DNA from: Planctomycetota bacterium
GTDB lineage: Bacteria; Planctomycetota; J058; JAJDCP01
Reading direction: 5' to 3'
Length of the DNA stretch: 64,000 bases
Assembly: GCA_029260765.1 (NCBI GenBank)
Contig: JAJDCP010000060.1
Coordinates: forward strand, 104,438-168,437
The notes below the pieces were generated by a model, which did no database searches, was not told where the DNA came from, and saw only the letters and a list, made by a program, of their open reading frames with translations. A program made the translations under genes and the position numbers. Positions 1 through 9,085 of the stretch are shown here, one piece after another (within the stretch, counting starts at the first letter, position 1; every line of letters begins with the position of its first letter).

Positions 1-75
1 CGCAGGCTGGCCAGGCCCTCTTTCCGACCACTCCGCCATAATCCAGGCGCACATTCCCCCGTTCTCCAACCATGG

Positions 76-1059
76 ATGCCCGACATGACCGAAGCTCCCG
101 AGAGTCGCTTTCCACGCCTTCGCATCGGTGTCTCTTCTTGCCTGCTGGGCGAGAAGGTGCGCTGGGATGGCCAACACAAGCGCAACGCCTGGGTCATGGA
201 GAGCCTCGACGCGTACGTCGACTGGCTGCCGGTATGCCCTGAGGTCGAGATCGGGCTGGGCGTTCCGCGTCCCACCATCCGCCTGGAGGGCAAGGAAGGC
301 GGGGTCCGGCTGATGATGCCCTCCCGCGGCGAGGACCTTACCGCGAAGATGCGCAGCTACGCCGAGGAACGCGTGGGAAGACTGCAAGAGCAGCGCCTGT
401 CCGCCTATATCCTCAAGAAGGGCTCGCCCAGCTGCGGCATGGAGCGGGTCAAGATCTGGAACGAGCACGGCATGCCCTTGCACAACGGTCAAGGGGTGTT
501 CGCTGCAGCTTTGCTAGCAGCTCTTCCGGATCTTCCCGTCGAAGAAGAGGGACGGTTGAACGACCGACCTCTTCGCGAGAACTTCGTCACCCGGGCCTTT
601 GCCTACCAGCGCTGGCTCGACCTCGAAGACCGGGGCATGACCCGGGCGCGGCTGATGAAGTTCCACGAGCACCACAAGTTCGTGCTGATGGCACGCAACC
701 AGACGGGCATGCGGCGGCTGGGACGCCTGCTCGGCCAATCCGCTCGCGCTGGCAACCTGAAGAAGCTGGCGGCCGCCTACCTGGCCGACTTCACCCTGGT
801 CATGAAGCGGCGCCCGACGACGAAGTCGCACACCAACGTGTTGCAGCACCTGGCGGGTTTCGTCTCCGATTTCCTGGATGCCCCAGACCGCGCCGAGCTC
901 ACCGAGATGATCGATCAGTACCGACGCGGTCTGCTGCCCCTGGTGGTGCCGGTGACCATGCTGCGGCACTACGGCCGCAAGTTCGCCATCCCCTACTTCC
1001 GCGATCAGGTCTACCTCGAGCCCCACCCGCATGAGCTGATGCTGCTCAACCACGTTTGA
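76..1059 (+). CDS. DUF523 and DUF1722 domain protein (YbgA-like)
   Basis: This 327-residue protein joins two families of unknown biochemical role. Residues about 15-155 match DUF523, with the opening motif SSCLLGEKVRWDG and the later KKGSPSCG motif, whose cysteines suggest metal or cofactor binding. Residues about 185-310 match DUF1722, the YbgA domain, with the FHEHHKFVLMA motif. The same fusion is common in other bacteria, where it is sometimes found near photolyase genes; no photolyase is visible here. An alternative in-frame ATG lies at 85, and neither start has a strong ribosome binding site. The family assignment is confident, but the function is unknown. Confidence 0.9.
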   Translation: MPDMTEAPESRFPRLRIGVSSCLLGEKVRWDGQHKRNAWVMESLDAYVDWLPVCPEVEIGLGVPRPTIRLEGKEGGVRLMMPSRGEDLTAKMRSYAEERVGRLQEQRLSAYILKKGSPSCGMERVKIWNEHGMPLHNGQGVFAAALLAALPDLPVEEEGRLNDRPLRENFVTRAFAYQRWLDLEDRGMTRARLMKFHEHHKFVLMARNQTGMRRLGRLLGQSARAGNLKKLAAAYLADFTLVMKRRPTTKSHTNVLQHLAGFVSDFLDAPDRAELTEMIDQYRRGLLPLVVPVTMLRHYGRKFAIPYFRDQVYLEPHPHELMLLNHV

Positions 1060-1111
1060 GCTGGGAGTGCAGCGGCACTTTCCGGGCCCTGGCTGAGGAG
1101 CGTTTGCGCCA

Positions 1112-1306
1112 TCAGGCCAGGATCTCCTTGACCCGTCCGACCTGCCCGTCCTCCAACCGCACCTTGATCCCGTGAGGGTGCTGGCGGGACTTGGTCAGCA
1201 GCTTGGCGACCACGCCCTCGGTCAACACACCCGTACGCTGGTCGCGTTTCAGCACGATGCGCACGTGGGCTCCGGGTTTGATGTCTGCGCGTTTCCGTCC
1301 GTCCAT
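1112..1306 (-). CDS. YwbE family protein (DUF2196)
   Basis: A 64-residue protein with the typical YwbE pattern: an N-terminal DIKPGAHVRIVLKRDQ stretch, a LTEGVVAKLLTKS segment and a short C-terminal GIKVRLEDGQVGRVKEI strand. Length and motifs agree with the family, a small beta-rich protein of unknown role. A GGAGG site lies 4 nt before the ATG. It is transcribed away from the nucleotidyltransferase gene at 1407, so the two share the short region 1307-1406. Confidence 0.85.
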   Translation of the reverse strand: MDGRKRADIKPGAHVRIVLKRDQRTGVLTEGVVAKLLTKSRQHPHGIKVRLEDGQVGRVKEILA

Positions 1307-1327
1307 CCTGCCTCCACCCGCTCAGAG

Positions 1328-1333
1328 TACAAT
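1328..1333 (+). promoter_or_regulatory. TACAAT -10-like element before the NadD-like gene
   Basis: TACAAT lies in the divergent region between YwbE and the nucleotidyltransferase gene. The same hexamer occurs before several other genes in this window. No clear -35 element was seen. Confidence 0.4.
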
Positions 1334-1406
1334 GACCGCCACGCATCGGCAAAGCGTCGCTGCAACGACAGGTTCTGTCGTTGCGCCTCGCGCACTTCTG
1401 GGAGAG

Positions 1407-2294
1407 ATGATGCCACGCCCCCTTCGCGAGCTCGCGCAGCTTGTCGCCCGCAGTCATGAGGCCGCCTATGGAACCACAGCCCTGGCGGAGCGCCTGCGCG
1501 ATCTGTCGCATCAGGTCGCCGAGCTGGTCCACGCGCAGGATGCCACCACCCGACGACGTGAGCTCGGCGACGTGGGCTGGGCCCTGCTGCAGCTGTGCAA
1601 TGAGCTCGGCGAGGATTTCGGAGCCGCCGTGGAGCACACCGTCCAGCGTCTCGAACAGCGGCTCTCCGGTCGCAGCATCGCCTTGATCGGCACCTCGGCC
1701 AATCCCATCACCAACGGCCATCTCACCATGGGCCTGGAGATCCTGGCCCTGACCGACGTCGACGAGGTGTGGTACTACCTGGTCGGGAAGCACCCATGGG
1801 GCAAGAAGTTGATCCCCGGCCCCCATCGGGTGGAGATGGTTCGGCGCGCCACGGCGCGCTACCGGCGGCTGAAGGTCTGTGATTTCGAGGTCGTCCACGG
1901 GCCGCAGATCTATGCCTCGACCATGGAGACGGCCCCGATCTTGCGAGACCACTTCCTGCCGAGTTTCCCGCACGACACCTTCTGCTGGGTGATGGGCTCG
2001 GATGTCGCCCAGAGCTTCTCCGAATGGCAGGACGCCGCCTGGTTGGCGGAAAACCTGCGGGTGTTCGTGATCCACCGGCTGGGCTTTGCCTTCGACAAGG
2101 CGGGCTCGCTGCTCGCCGATCCTCGCCACCTCTACCTGAACGAGGACATCGTCACCAGCAACATCTCATCGACCCTGGTGCGCACACGTGGGCGGGACTA
2201 TGACCACAACAAGCTGCTCGCGCTGGTGCCGGATGTGGTGTGGGACTACCTGGTCGAGCATCAGCTGCTCGATCCCGATATTCTCAAGGCCTGA
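1407..2294 (+). CDS. NadD-like nucleotidyltransferase (nicotinate-nucleotide adenylyltransferase family)
   Basis: The C-terminal two thirds form a cytidylyltransferase-like Rossmann domain: SIALIGTSANPITNGHL carries the (H/N)xGH nucleotide-binding motif, and NISSTLVRTR matches the ISST(x)IR signature. WVMGSDVAQSFSEW resembles the NadD segment with GxD and W. The family adenylates nicotinate mononucleotide in NAD synthesis. About 90 extra N-terminal residues (helical, LRELAQLVARSHEAAYG onward) precede the enzyme, which is unusual for NadD. I chose the ATG at 1407, or its neighbour at 1410, because GGAG lies just upstream; longer in-frame readings run antisense into ywbE. Substrate specificity is inferred, and another nucleotidyl transfer is possible. 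Confidence 0.8.
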   Translation: MMPRPLRELAQLVARSHEAAYGTTALAERLRDLSHQVAELVHAQDATTRRRELGDVGWALLQLCNELGEDFGAAVEHTVQRLEQRLSGRSIALIGTSANPITNGHLTMGLEILALTDVDEVWYYLVGKHPWGKKLIPGPHRVEMVRRATARYRRLKVCDFEVVHGPQIYASTMETAPILRDHFLPSFPHDTFCWVMGSDVAQSFSEWQDAAWLAENLRVFVIHRLGFAFDKAGSLLADPRHLYLNEDIVTSNISSTLVRTRGRDYDHNKLLALVPDVVWDYLVEHQLLDPDILKA

Positions 2295-2393
2295 GCCTGG
2301 CGCGGCGCGACAGGCAGCCACTTTGCGACGGGCGAGCCGGGACTGAAGGCCGCGCGCTGGCGGGCAGGCAGGTGCGCATCCTGGCAGGCCCGC

Positions 2394-2399
2394 TACAAT
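2394..2399 (+). promoter_or_regulatory. CGCTACAAT promoter -10
   Basis: TACAAT sits 62 nt before the TTG start at 2461, in the context CGCTACAATGC. It matches the recurring -10 motif of this window. The -35 region is not recognisable. Confidence 0.45.
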
Positions 2400-2460
2400 G
2401 CAGGGGAGGCGTGTGTGGCCGGTCTCCAGGCGGGCCACAACCATCCACGGAGGAGCCCCG

Positions 2461-2943
2461 TTGTACAGGTTCGCGCGATGCGCAGCGCTCTTGTTTCTGT
2501 GCGCCGGTTGCCAGTCTGGCGCGCCCGACGCCTGGAGCCGTGACGCAGTCGCTGAAGAGGTGCGCTCGATGGCGCTGCGGCTGTGCCAGGATCTCGAGCG
2601 GGAGGGGCCCGAGGCGTGGCTGTCCTACTTTGAGGACGGATCCAGGTTCTACATGGCCTATGACGGCGCGGTCAACTTCCCGAACATCGAGGCGGCGGCC
2701 CAGAGGGTGCGCGAGATGGACGCGGGCGTCGTCAGCATGAAGCTCAGCTTGTCCGAGTTGCGCGTCGATGTGCTCGCCCACGAGCTGGCCGCTCTGGGCG
2801 CTTCGTACACTGAGCAGATGGTCGTCGAAGGCGGCGAGACCCTGTCCTTCAACGGCTACCTCACGGCCGTGGTGGTCCGCAACCGCGCGGGCTGGCAGCT
2901 GAGGAGCCTGCACTGGTCGAGCCCTGAGCCGACGGAGCCTTGA
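2461..2943 (+). CDS. SnoaL/DUF4440-like lipoprotein
   Basis: The TTG start at 2461 is supported by GGAGGAG 5 nt upstream and gives a proper lipoprotein leader ending LFLCAGC, with the lipid-modified Cys near residue 16. The mature 140 residues resemble NTF2-like (SnoaL/DUF4440) domains: an N-terminal helix pair with LCQDLEREGPEAW, a YFEDGSRFY strand and a final VVVRNRAGWQLRSLHWS strand. The fold serves many roles, and no catalytic residues can be assigned. The gene appears to stand alone, with a promoter-like element at 2394. Confidence 0.7.
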   Translation: MYRFARCAALLFLCAGCQSGAPDAWSRDAVAEEVRSMALRLCQDLEREGPEAWLSYFEDGSRFYMAYDGAVNFPNIEAAAQRVREMDAGVVSMKLSLSELRVDVLAHELAALGASYTEQMVVEGGETLSFNGYLTAVVVRNRAGWQLRSLHWSSPEPTEP

Positions 2944-3000
2944 AGAGGCCTGCCCGAGTATCTGCGGTGGGGGCGGACATCGAAAGTTGGCTGGCTGGGA

Positions 3001-3582
3001 TCAGCGCGAGTCGGATTCTTCTTGGGCGCGCGTGTAGGTGATCGTCATCTGCTTGGTCTCTGCATCGCCCATGAGGTCCCAAAACTCGAAGAGGTAGCTG
3101 TCATCGCTCTCGAAGCGATAGACGTACTTGAACCGGTGCTCCGGATCCTCGGCGTCGTTCGCCGAACCGACCATGGTCAAAGTCTTGCCATCGTCGCTCA
3201 GGGTCCCTTCTGAGTGGGACATTCCGACCGAAGCGCTGTCGATCCAGAACTGGGTGTAGACGCTGCGGGCGTTGTCGTAGCCAAGCAGTCCGCGGCCCGT
3301 GAAAGGGGTCCCCATGAAGTCGCCGGCGTAGTGGCTCTCGAGGAAACGGCCGTCGAAGATCAGCGCGTTCTTGGAGCTGGCGTCCGACTTCATCGGAGGC
3401 GCATCCGGAGCCATGGTGATCTCGTTGACCGCGGTCCAGTTTCCGGCCAACTTTTCAAGGAGCTTGTGGTGCTCACCGGGGGTGTTGAGCTTCATCCACT
3501 CTTCCATGCTATGGTCTTCTTGCGCCCAAAGGCTGCCAGCGGCAATGCTGACGATCAACAGACCGAAAATCCACTTCTGCAT
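3001..3582 (-). CDS. Secreted DUF1579 family protein
   Basis: The 193-residue product begins with a Sec signal peptide (MQKWIFGLLIVSIAAGSLWA, predicted cut after Ala20). The mature part matches DUF1579: GEHHKLLEKLAGNWTAV near the start, then the beta-rich FDGRFLESHYAGDFMGTPF and a GLLGYDN motif. The family is thought to form a lipocalin-like barrel of unknown ligand. The ATG at 3582 follows AGGAAAG with 5-nt spacing. Upstream in-frame codons are ignored because they read through the promoter region. Confidence 0.85.
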   Translation of the reverse strand: MQKWIFGLLIVSIAAGSLWAQEDHSMEEWMKLNTPGEHHKLLEKLAGNWTAVNEITMAPDAPPMKSDASSKNALIFDGRFLESHYAGDFMGTPFTGRGLLGYDNARSVYTQFWIDSASVGMSHSEGTLSDDGKTLTMVGSANDAEDPEHRFKYVYRFESDDSYLFEFWDLMGDAETKQMTITYTRAQEESDSR

Positions 3583-3622
3583 GTGTCTTTCCTTCTTCGC
3601 TGGGATTTGAAAATCAGCCTCT

Positions 3623-3628
3623 ATTGTA
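3623..3628 (-). promoter_or_regulatory. TACAAT -10 for the DUF1579 gene
   Basis: On the minus strand the sequence reads CACTACAATAGAGG, 41 nt before the ATG at 3582. It is the same hexamer found before several plus-strand genes here. Confidence 0.45.
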
Positions 3629-3903
3629 GTGAATTGGTCCAGAATGGAAAGATGTGGTGGGCGACGTCCTGGTTGTTGCGGTGAAAGCTGGCCAGGAGCG
3701 CGCCCGAGACAGCGTAGGCGCTCAGGGACAAGAGATCGGGTGGCGCGGCCATTCAGGATGATGTTTGTGTGCATCCTGGCTTTGTTCGTGTGTTGCTTGC
3801 GGGTTGTTTGTCGGTTGTTTGCACACCGGTTTCTTAGAGTCTCAGCCTGGCAGGCCACTCTTCAGCCTTGGCATGGCTTCTTGGAGATTGTCGTAAACCG
3901 TTA
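3629..3903. other. Gene-free stretch with GT-rich direct repeats
   Basis: No convincing gene is present. Around 3770-3830 the plus strand is unusually rich in TTG and GTT, with repeated GGTTGTTTG units (for example GGGTTGTTTGTCGG followed by TTGTTTGCACACC). It may be a regulatory region for the DUF1579 gene or simple low-complexity sequence. Confidence 0.4.
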
Positions 3904-3977
<74 letters not shown>

Positions 3978-4018
3978 GGAGATTGGTCCCCGCAAGATAC
4001 CGCCCGCACCCGGAGCTG

Positions 4019-5845
4019 TCAAACCTGTCCGGGGCCCGCCTGGGAAGCGGCTTGCCCGGCCTCTGGCGGAGGTCCCGAAACGTCCTCCGACGGCCCGCTC
4101 GGCAGCCAATCCTCGGCGGGCCCCTCGAGGCGTGCCCGCAGAGCATTCTCCAGCGCGCACAGGAAACCCGCGTGCGCCGCCCCAGCGATCAGGTAGCGGC
4201 GGCCCGCGGAGCGCAACATCAGGCGGCTGCCCTTCTTGAGCCGGGGCCAGAGCGTCAGTGGTTCCACGGCGAGCTGGATGTCGACATCCAACAGCTTGCC
4301 CGTCTCGCTGCCTCGGGTCAGCTGCGGGCCATCGGCGTCGATCCTCAACCGCCAGGGGCGTGCCAGTGGCAGCCAGCGCCACATCCAGAAAGCCACGAGC
4401 AGCGCCAGCAGCAGACACAGCATCGGCACCCCGAGGCCGGTTCTCATGAACAGAGGCGCGAGTCCCCCGATATACAGCGGCGAGGCCAGCAGCTGCAGGC
4501 CGAGCGCGTCCAGAATCAGAGGCCGATAGCGGATGCGGCTCTCGAGGCTGATCTCGGCGGGCTCCCCCGCGACGGCCCGCTCGCAGCTCCAACGGAGCTC
4601 ACAGACCCTGTCCTGGTAGAACACGGGACCGTCCGGCAGCTGCGCGGTCTGTACGGCCAGGCTGCCCTCGATCTTGCTCCCCAGCAGGGCCTGCAGACTG
4701 AGGCAGATGCGCTGCAGGTCACTCGAGGTGGTGCTGCGCCAGACCTGGATCGGCTTACTCACGGCGCTGTGCGCCATCAGCGCCAGCCCCTTGTTTTCGC
4801 CCAGAGTCGTGACCCGGAACACCACCTTGCCCAGCTCGCGGGTCTTGAACAGGGCCTGTAGACCGAGGGCCCGCGTCTGCAAGCGAGCCCTGCCGTCGGG
4901 AAAGACGCGCAGCTCGAAGTCGCGCAGGAAGGTCCAGAGCCTCGCCGACAGGCTGACCGCCAGCACGATCGGGATCACGGCGCAGGGAACGTCGAGCCGG
5001 CCGCTGGTGAGGAAGCGGATCGCAGGCAGCGCCAGGATCAACAGCAAACCCACCAGGCTCAAGATCACAGGCGCCAGCGGGCCCTTGCTGGTCAGTTCCA
5101 GGCAGCTGCGGGTGCGACGCACGCGCCCACGGCCCGTGATGCTGCGCAGCTCGTAGAACTCGAGCAGCGGCTGGCTGCCGAGGTCCTCGTCATGGTCCGG
5201 TGGGAGCTCGGCCAGAGACACCTGGGTGGGCGGTGCCTGGGGCAGGGTCGCCGCGAGCACCGGATCGTTGGCCGCTCCGGCGACCGAAGCCGGGGCGGTC
5301 TCGCGACCCAGCCAGGCGGCGATGGCCTCGGCGGCTTCCGCCAGCGGAGCCGTGGCGCGGTCCTGGGCCAGCCGTAGCGGAGCGCGCTCGCGGAACAACA
5401 GCTCCAGGCTGTAGTAGGTGCTGCCCGCGAAGTGGGAGGGAAACAGCATCGGCCCCACCAGCTGGTCGCGGGTAAAGCTCTGGCTCCCGACCTCCAGCGC
5501 TTTCCCGTCCGGGTGCAGCACGAGGCGGGCGCCGCGGTGGGCCGTCGGATGGCGCACCATCGCCAAGCCGAAAAGAGCCGCATAGGGAATCATGAAGGAG
5601 CCGGCAGCCAGCATCTCGAAGAAGCTCGCCTTGCCAAAGATGCTGCCGAGCACCACCGGCACCGTCAGGCCGCCGACGACAATCACCATCAGCAGGATCC
5701 AGATCGCAAAATGCGCCAGACCATGGCCGGTGCGGGGGAAGCGCAGCTGCATTCCGCCGTCAGAGCGATCCAACAGCTGACAGCTGCGGAAAGGGCTCAG
5801 GGAGACCGCCCGCGCCCGCCTCCGTCTCCATTTCCCACGGGCCAA
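4019..5845 (-). CDS. Membrane protein with three transmembrane-plus-PH-like modules
   Basis: This 608-residue protein has hydrophobic hairpins at about 45-100, 260-310 and 450-495. Each is followed by a soluble beta-rich segment of about 110 residues that begins with a similar turn (LHPDGKALEVG, VFPDGRARLQT, RIDADGPQLTR) and ends in a helix with Leu and Ala repeats. The arrangement suggests three tandem copies of a unit like bacterial PH domains behind a transmembrane pair. A Pro/Gly/Ser tail closes the protein. The TTG start at 5845 is supported by GAGGAG 5-6 nt upstream; an internal ATG at 5752 is possible. No family is recognised with certainty, and the function is unknown. Confidence 0.7.
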   Translation of the reverse strand: MARGKWRRRRARAVSLSPFRSCQLLDRSDGGMQLRFPRTGHGLAHFAIWILLMVIVVGGLTVPVVLGSIFGKASFFEMLAAGSFMIPYAALFGLAMVRHPTAHRGARLVLHPDGKALEVGSQSFTRDQLVGPMLFPSHFAGSTYYSLELLFRERAPLRLAQDRATAPLAEAAEAIAAWLGRETAPASVAGAANDPVLAATLPQAPPTQVSLAELPPDHDEDLGSQPLLEFYELRSITGRGRVRRTRSCLELTSKGPLAPVILSLVGLLLILALPAIRFLTSGRLDVPCAVIPIVLAVSLSARLWTFLRDFELRVFPDGRARLQTRALGLQALFKTRELGKVVFRVTTLGENKGLALMAHSAVSKPIQVWRSTTSSDLQRICLSLQALLGSKIEGSLAVQTAQLPDGPVFYQDRVCELRWSCERAVAGEPAEISLESRIRYRPLILDALGLQLLASPLYIGGLAPLFMRTGLGVPMLCLLLALLVAFWMWRWLPLARPWRLRIDADGPQLTRGSETGKLLDVDIQLAVEPLTLWPRLKKGSRLMLRSAGRRYLIAGAAHAGFLCALENALRARLEGPAEDWLPSGPSEDVSGPPPEAGQAASQAGPGQV

Positions 5846-5959
5846 GGAAGCTCCTCAGCGAATTGCATCAGGCATTGTTGTACGGGCAAGGCCGTGCGGC
5901 TGCAACGGCGTGAGGAGGGGAGGCTACCAGGCTGGCGGCCTGGCAGCTGAGGGCACGCG

Positions 5960-7501
5960 TCAGGGTTTCTGCCAGCGGAAGGCCACCGTGGGATACTGCG
6001 CCTTGAGCGCGTTGTAGTCCTCTTCGGAGATGCCGGTCTTGCGCATGTCGACGTCTTCGAGCGCATCCAAACCCTCCAGGCTGGGCAGGCTGGTGATCTT
6101 CGCGCAGTGGGCAAGGTCGAGGTCTTCGAGCAGCGTCAGGGTGTTGAGGAAGTCGGGCAGCCCCGTGATCTCGGGGCAGCTCGACAGCTCCAAGGTCTTC
6201 AGCTTGCTGAAACGCGCCACCCAGGCCGGGATCTCGGTCAACTTGCAGTCTTCGACGTCGAACTCGGTCAGCTCTGTCAGCGCGCTGAGGTCGGGCAACG
6301 AGGTCACATTCTCGCAGCCAGCCAACGAGAACAGCTTCAGCTTGGTCAGCTGGTTGAATTCTGCCGGCAGGCTTGTGATCGGCATGCGCCACATGGTGAT
6401 GTACTCGAGGTTGCTCAGTTTCCCGATGTTGCTGGGAATCGCCTCGACGTGCACGTCCGACAGATTCAGGCTGGTGAATGCGGGCATGCCTGCGCACCCG
6501 TCGATGACCTTCGCCAGCATCTCGACCGTGATCGAGTTGTAGGAGATGTTCAGCGCAGTCAGCTGCAGGTCTTTGAGGTTGTCGGGCAAAACCAGAGGCT
6601 CGTACTGCTTCGGCGTGCCGCCAAACATGCTGTATTCCTGCAGAGGAACGTTCTGCATGTGCAGCTTCTTCAGATTCGAGTGCTTGGCCAGCTTGGCGAA
6701 AGCATCCTCGAAATCGAGCTTGGTGCAGCCGCTCAAGCTGAACTCGTAGAAGTTCAGCTTGTCGAAGCTGTCGGGCAGTTTGGCCAGGTTCGGATTGCGC
6801 TCGATGGTCAGGTAGCGCAGCTTCTCCATGGTGCCCAACTCGGGCAGGCTGTGCAGATCACAGCGGATCGCATAGAGCGACTCGAGGCTCTTGAGCTCGA
6901 GGACCGCGTCAGGCAGACCCTGCAGCAGCTTGTTGTCATTGAGGTTGATCGACTTCAGCGAGCCGCAGCGGCTGATCTCTGCCGGCAGCCCCGTCAATTG
7001 GTTCTCAGAGCAGTTCAACTCGGTCAGGTTGGCGAGCCAGCCGAGCTCTCGGGGCAACGCGCTGAGCAGGTTGTCGCTGACGTTGAGCTGCTGCAGGTTG
7101 CCGAGTTTGCCCAGCTCGGCGGGCAGCGAGGTCAGCTTGTTGTCGCTCAAGTCCAGTTTCTGCAGGCGTTTGCACTCGAAGAGCACAGCGGGGACTTCGG
7201 TCAGCTCAGCGTCGCCGAGGTCCACGACGAAGACGTCGTCGAGGTTGGCCTTGATCTCCTCCAGGTCTTTGTAGGCCTTCTTGCCGGAGTAGAGTGAGCC
7301 CGTGAACAGGGGGTACGCCTCGGCATCCCAAGCGGGCGCCGGGCCCAGCTCGGCGCTCGCCGGGTCGGCGTCAGGCGTCGGGGTCGCCGTAGAGTCTGCA
7401 CCCTGATTGCCTGAGGGGGTCGCGTCCCCACAAGCGGTGAAGAACACACCCGCGCTTCCTGCGAGAATCAACACGATCAGACGTTTTTGCCAGCTTGACA
7501 C
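5960..7501 (-). CDS. Leucine-rich-repeat lipoprotein
   Basis: The GTG at 7501 follows GGAGGAG and gives a lipoprotein leader ending VFFTAC, with the lipidated Cys near residue 24. A Thr/Pro/Asp linker follows, then about 18 leucine-rich repeats of 22-24 residues with the bacterial pattern LxxLxLxxNxLxxLPxxL (for example LQKLDLSDNKLTSLPAEL). The middle repeats, around the TKLDFEDAFAKLAKH segment, are irregular. LRR domains bind proteins; the partner is unknown. The protein is probably anchored in a membrane facing the periplasm. The long plus-strand open frame opposite it is a shadow of the repeats. Confidence 0.85.
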   Translation of the reverse strand: MSSWQKRLIVLILAGSAGVFFTACGDATPSGNQGADSTATPTPDADPASAELGPAPAWDAEAYPLFTGSLYSGKKAYKDLEEIKANLDDVFVVDLGDAELTEVPAVLFECKRLQKLDLSDNKLTSLPAELGKLGNLQQLNVSDNLLSALPRELGWLANLTELNCSENQLTGLPAEISRCGSLKSINLNDNKLLQGLPDAVLELKSLESLYAIRCDLHSLPELGTMEKLRYLTIERNPNLAKLPDSFDKLNFYEFSLSGCTKLDFEDAFAKLAKHSNLKKLHMQNVPLQEYSMFGGTPKQYEPLVLPDNLKDLQLTALNISYNSITVEMLAKVIDGCAGMPAFTSLNLSDVHVEAIPSNIGKLSNLEYITMWRMPITSLPAEFNQLTKLKLFSLAGCENVTSLPDLSALTELTEFDVEDCKLTEIPAWVARFSKLKTLELSSCPEITGLPDFLNTLTLLEDLDLAHCAKITSLPSLEGLDALEDVDMRKTGISEEDYNALKAQYPTVAFRWQKP

Positions 7502-7536
7502 AAGGTCTCCTCCAGATTGCGTGTTTTGGGGCAGCA

Positions 7537-7542
7537 ATCATA
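7537..7542 (-). promoter_or_regulatory. TATGAT -10-like element before the LRR lipoprotein
   Basis: On the minus strand TATGAT lies 36 nt before the GTG start at 7501. It has the spacing expected of a promoter, but no -35 match was seen. Confidence 0.35.
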
Positions 7543-7673
7543 GAGTCTTTGCGATGTTCTCGCAACTGGGACCGTTTCCAAGCGGAAACGCTGGCTCGCC
7601 GTGGCGGCGGAGAGCTGCCCAGCAGGCGGGCGTGAGAAGAGGAGGGGGGCACGAGCGGGCAGCCGGAATGCGT

Positions 7674-8909
7674 TCAAATGCCGTCGAGCATGTGCCCGAG
7701 CTTCTCTTTCTTGGTCTGCAGGTAGTGCTTGTTTTCAGCAGTGACCTCGCCGTACAGGGGCACGCGCTCGACGATCTCCAGACCGTACCCCTCGAGGCCC
7801 GCGACTTTCTGGGGGTTGTTGGTCAGCAGCCGCATGCGCCGCACGCCGAGGTCCGCCAGGATCTGGGCTCCCAGTCCGTAGTCGCGTAGATCGGGTGCGA
7901 AGCCGAGCGAGGTGTTGGCTTCGACGGTGTCCATCCCTTCGTCTTGCAGCTTGTAGGCCTGGATCTTGTGCTTCAGCCCGATGCCGCGGCCTTCCTGACG
8001 CATGTACAGCAGCACGCCCGAGCCGTTTTTCTGGATCGCGGCCATCGCCTGTTCGAGCTGATGTCCACAGTCGCAGCGGATCGAGCCCAGCACGTCGCCG
8101 GTCAGGCACTCCGAATGCACGCGCACCAGCACGGGATCGTCCTGAGGGACACTGCTTCCATTGGGGCTGAGCTTGCCGATCTCACCGAGGCACATCGCGA
8201 GGTGCGGATGCTCGCCATCGAACTGCGAGGTGAAGACATGGATGTCGAAATCACCCCAGCGCGTGGGCAGGGCAGCCGAGCAGCGGCGCGTTACCAGCTT
8301 CTCCCGTTTGCGGCGGTATTCGATCATGTCGGCGATACTGACCAGCTTGAGATCGTGCTCTTTGCAGAACGCGACCAGCTGCGGAAGGCGCGACATCGTG
8401 CCGTCGTCGTTCATGATCTCGCAGATCACACCCGCAGGCCGAAGACCGGCCATGCGCGCCAGGTCGACCGCACCTTCGGTCTGGCCCGTGCGCACGAGCA
8501 CTCCGCCCTGGCGTGCCTTCAGGGGGAAGATGTGGCCCGGCCGCGAGAGCTCTTCGGGCCGGCAGCTCGGGTCGATGGCCTTGAGGATGGTGAGGGCCCG
8601 GTCCGCAGCACTGATCCCGGTCGTGACCCCTTCGCGTGCGTCGATGCTGACTGTAAACGCAGTGCCGAAAGTGCAAGTGTTCTGCTCGGTCTGCATGGTC
8701 AAGCCCAGGCGCTTGATGATCCGCTCTTCCATGGGCAGGCAGATCAGGCCTCTGCCGAATCTGGCCATGAAGTTGATCGCCTCGGGCGTCACCAGCTCGG
8801 CGGCCATGGTCAGATCGCCTTCATTTTCGCGGTTTTCATCGTCGACCAGCACGATCATCTTGCCCTGGCGGATGTCTTCGATGGCTTCGGAGATCGAGGC
8901 GAACGGCAT
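7674..8909 (-). CDS. ribBA: Bifunctional 3,4-DHBP synthase / GTP cyclohydrolase II
   Basis: The 411-residue fusion carries out the two entry steps of riboflavin synthesis. Residues 1-205 are Rib[12 protein letters not shown] (about 22-32) holds the acidic metal-binding residues, and RPGHIFPL is conserved. Residues 206-411 are RibA: Cys268, Cys279 and Cys281 ([16 protein letters not shown]) bind zinc, and MRQEGRGIG contributes the catalytic Arg. Length is normal for the family. The ATG at 8909 has GGAGG 5 nt upstream; earlier in-frame codons run into the PAAR gene's upstream region. No FMN riboswitch was recognised, and no other rib gene is adjacent. Confidence 0.97.
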   Translation of the reverse strand: MPFASISEAIEDIRQGKMIVLVDDENRENEGDLTMAAELVTPEAINFMARFGRGLICLPMEERIIKRLGLTMQTEQNTCTFGTAFTVSIDAREGVTTGISAADRALTILKAIDPSCRPEELSRPGHIFPLKARQGGVLVRTGQTEGAVDLARMAGLRPAGVICEIMNDDGTMSRLPQLVAFCKEHDLKLVSIADMIEYRRKREKLVTRRCSAALPTRWGDFDIHVFTSQFDGEHPHLAMCLGEIGKLSPNGSSVPQDDPVLVRVHSECLTGDVLGSIRCDCGHQLEQAMAAIQKNGSGVLLYMRQEGRGIGLKHKIQAYKLQDEGMDTVEANTSLGFAPDLRDYGLGAQILADLGVRRMRLLTNNPQKVAGLEGYGLEIVERVPLYGEVTAENKHYLQTKKEKLGHMLDGI

Positions 8910-9052
8910 GGGAGCCTCCGTTTGGCGTGCACTCTGTGTTGCAGAATACCCGATCCCCGCGCGCAGGAAAGCTTTGGTAGTAGATGCCTGGCCTGTCTGC
9001 GGCAGACTTGTGGGCGGGCAGGGAAAATCCTCCCGCGCTGTGCGGCGCTCGC

Positions 9053-9058
9053 TACAAT
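9053..9058 (+). promoter_or_regulatory. CGCTACAAT promoter -10 for the PAAR gene
   Basis: TACAAT in the context CGCTACAATTA lies 27 nt before the TTG start at 9086, giving a very short leader. It is identical in core to the element at 2394. Confidence 0.5.
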
Positions 9059-9085
9059 TAGAGTGCATCTGTATGGGGTGGAACC

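Noticed and set aside
6107..7297. 396-codon plus-strand frame opposite the LRR lipoprotein
   Set aside because: Its Leu/Gln/Val periodicity mirrors the leucine-rich repeats; there is no start signal and no domain.
8910..9085. FMN riboswitch before ribBA
   Set aside because: None of the conserved FMN aptamer sequence blocks are present; the leader is short, with an ordinary ribosome binding site.
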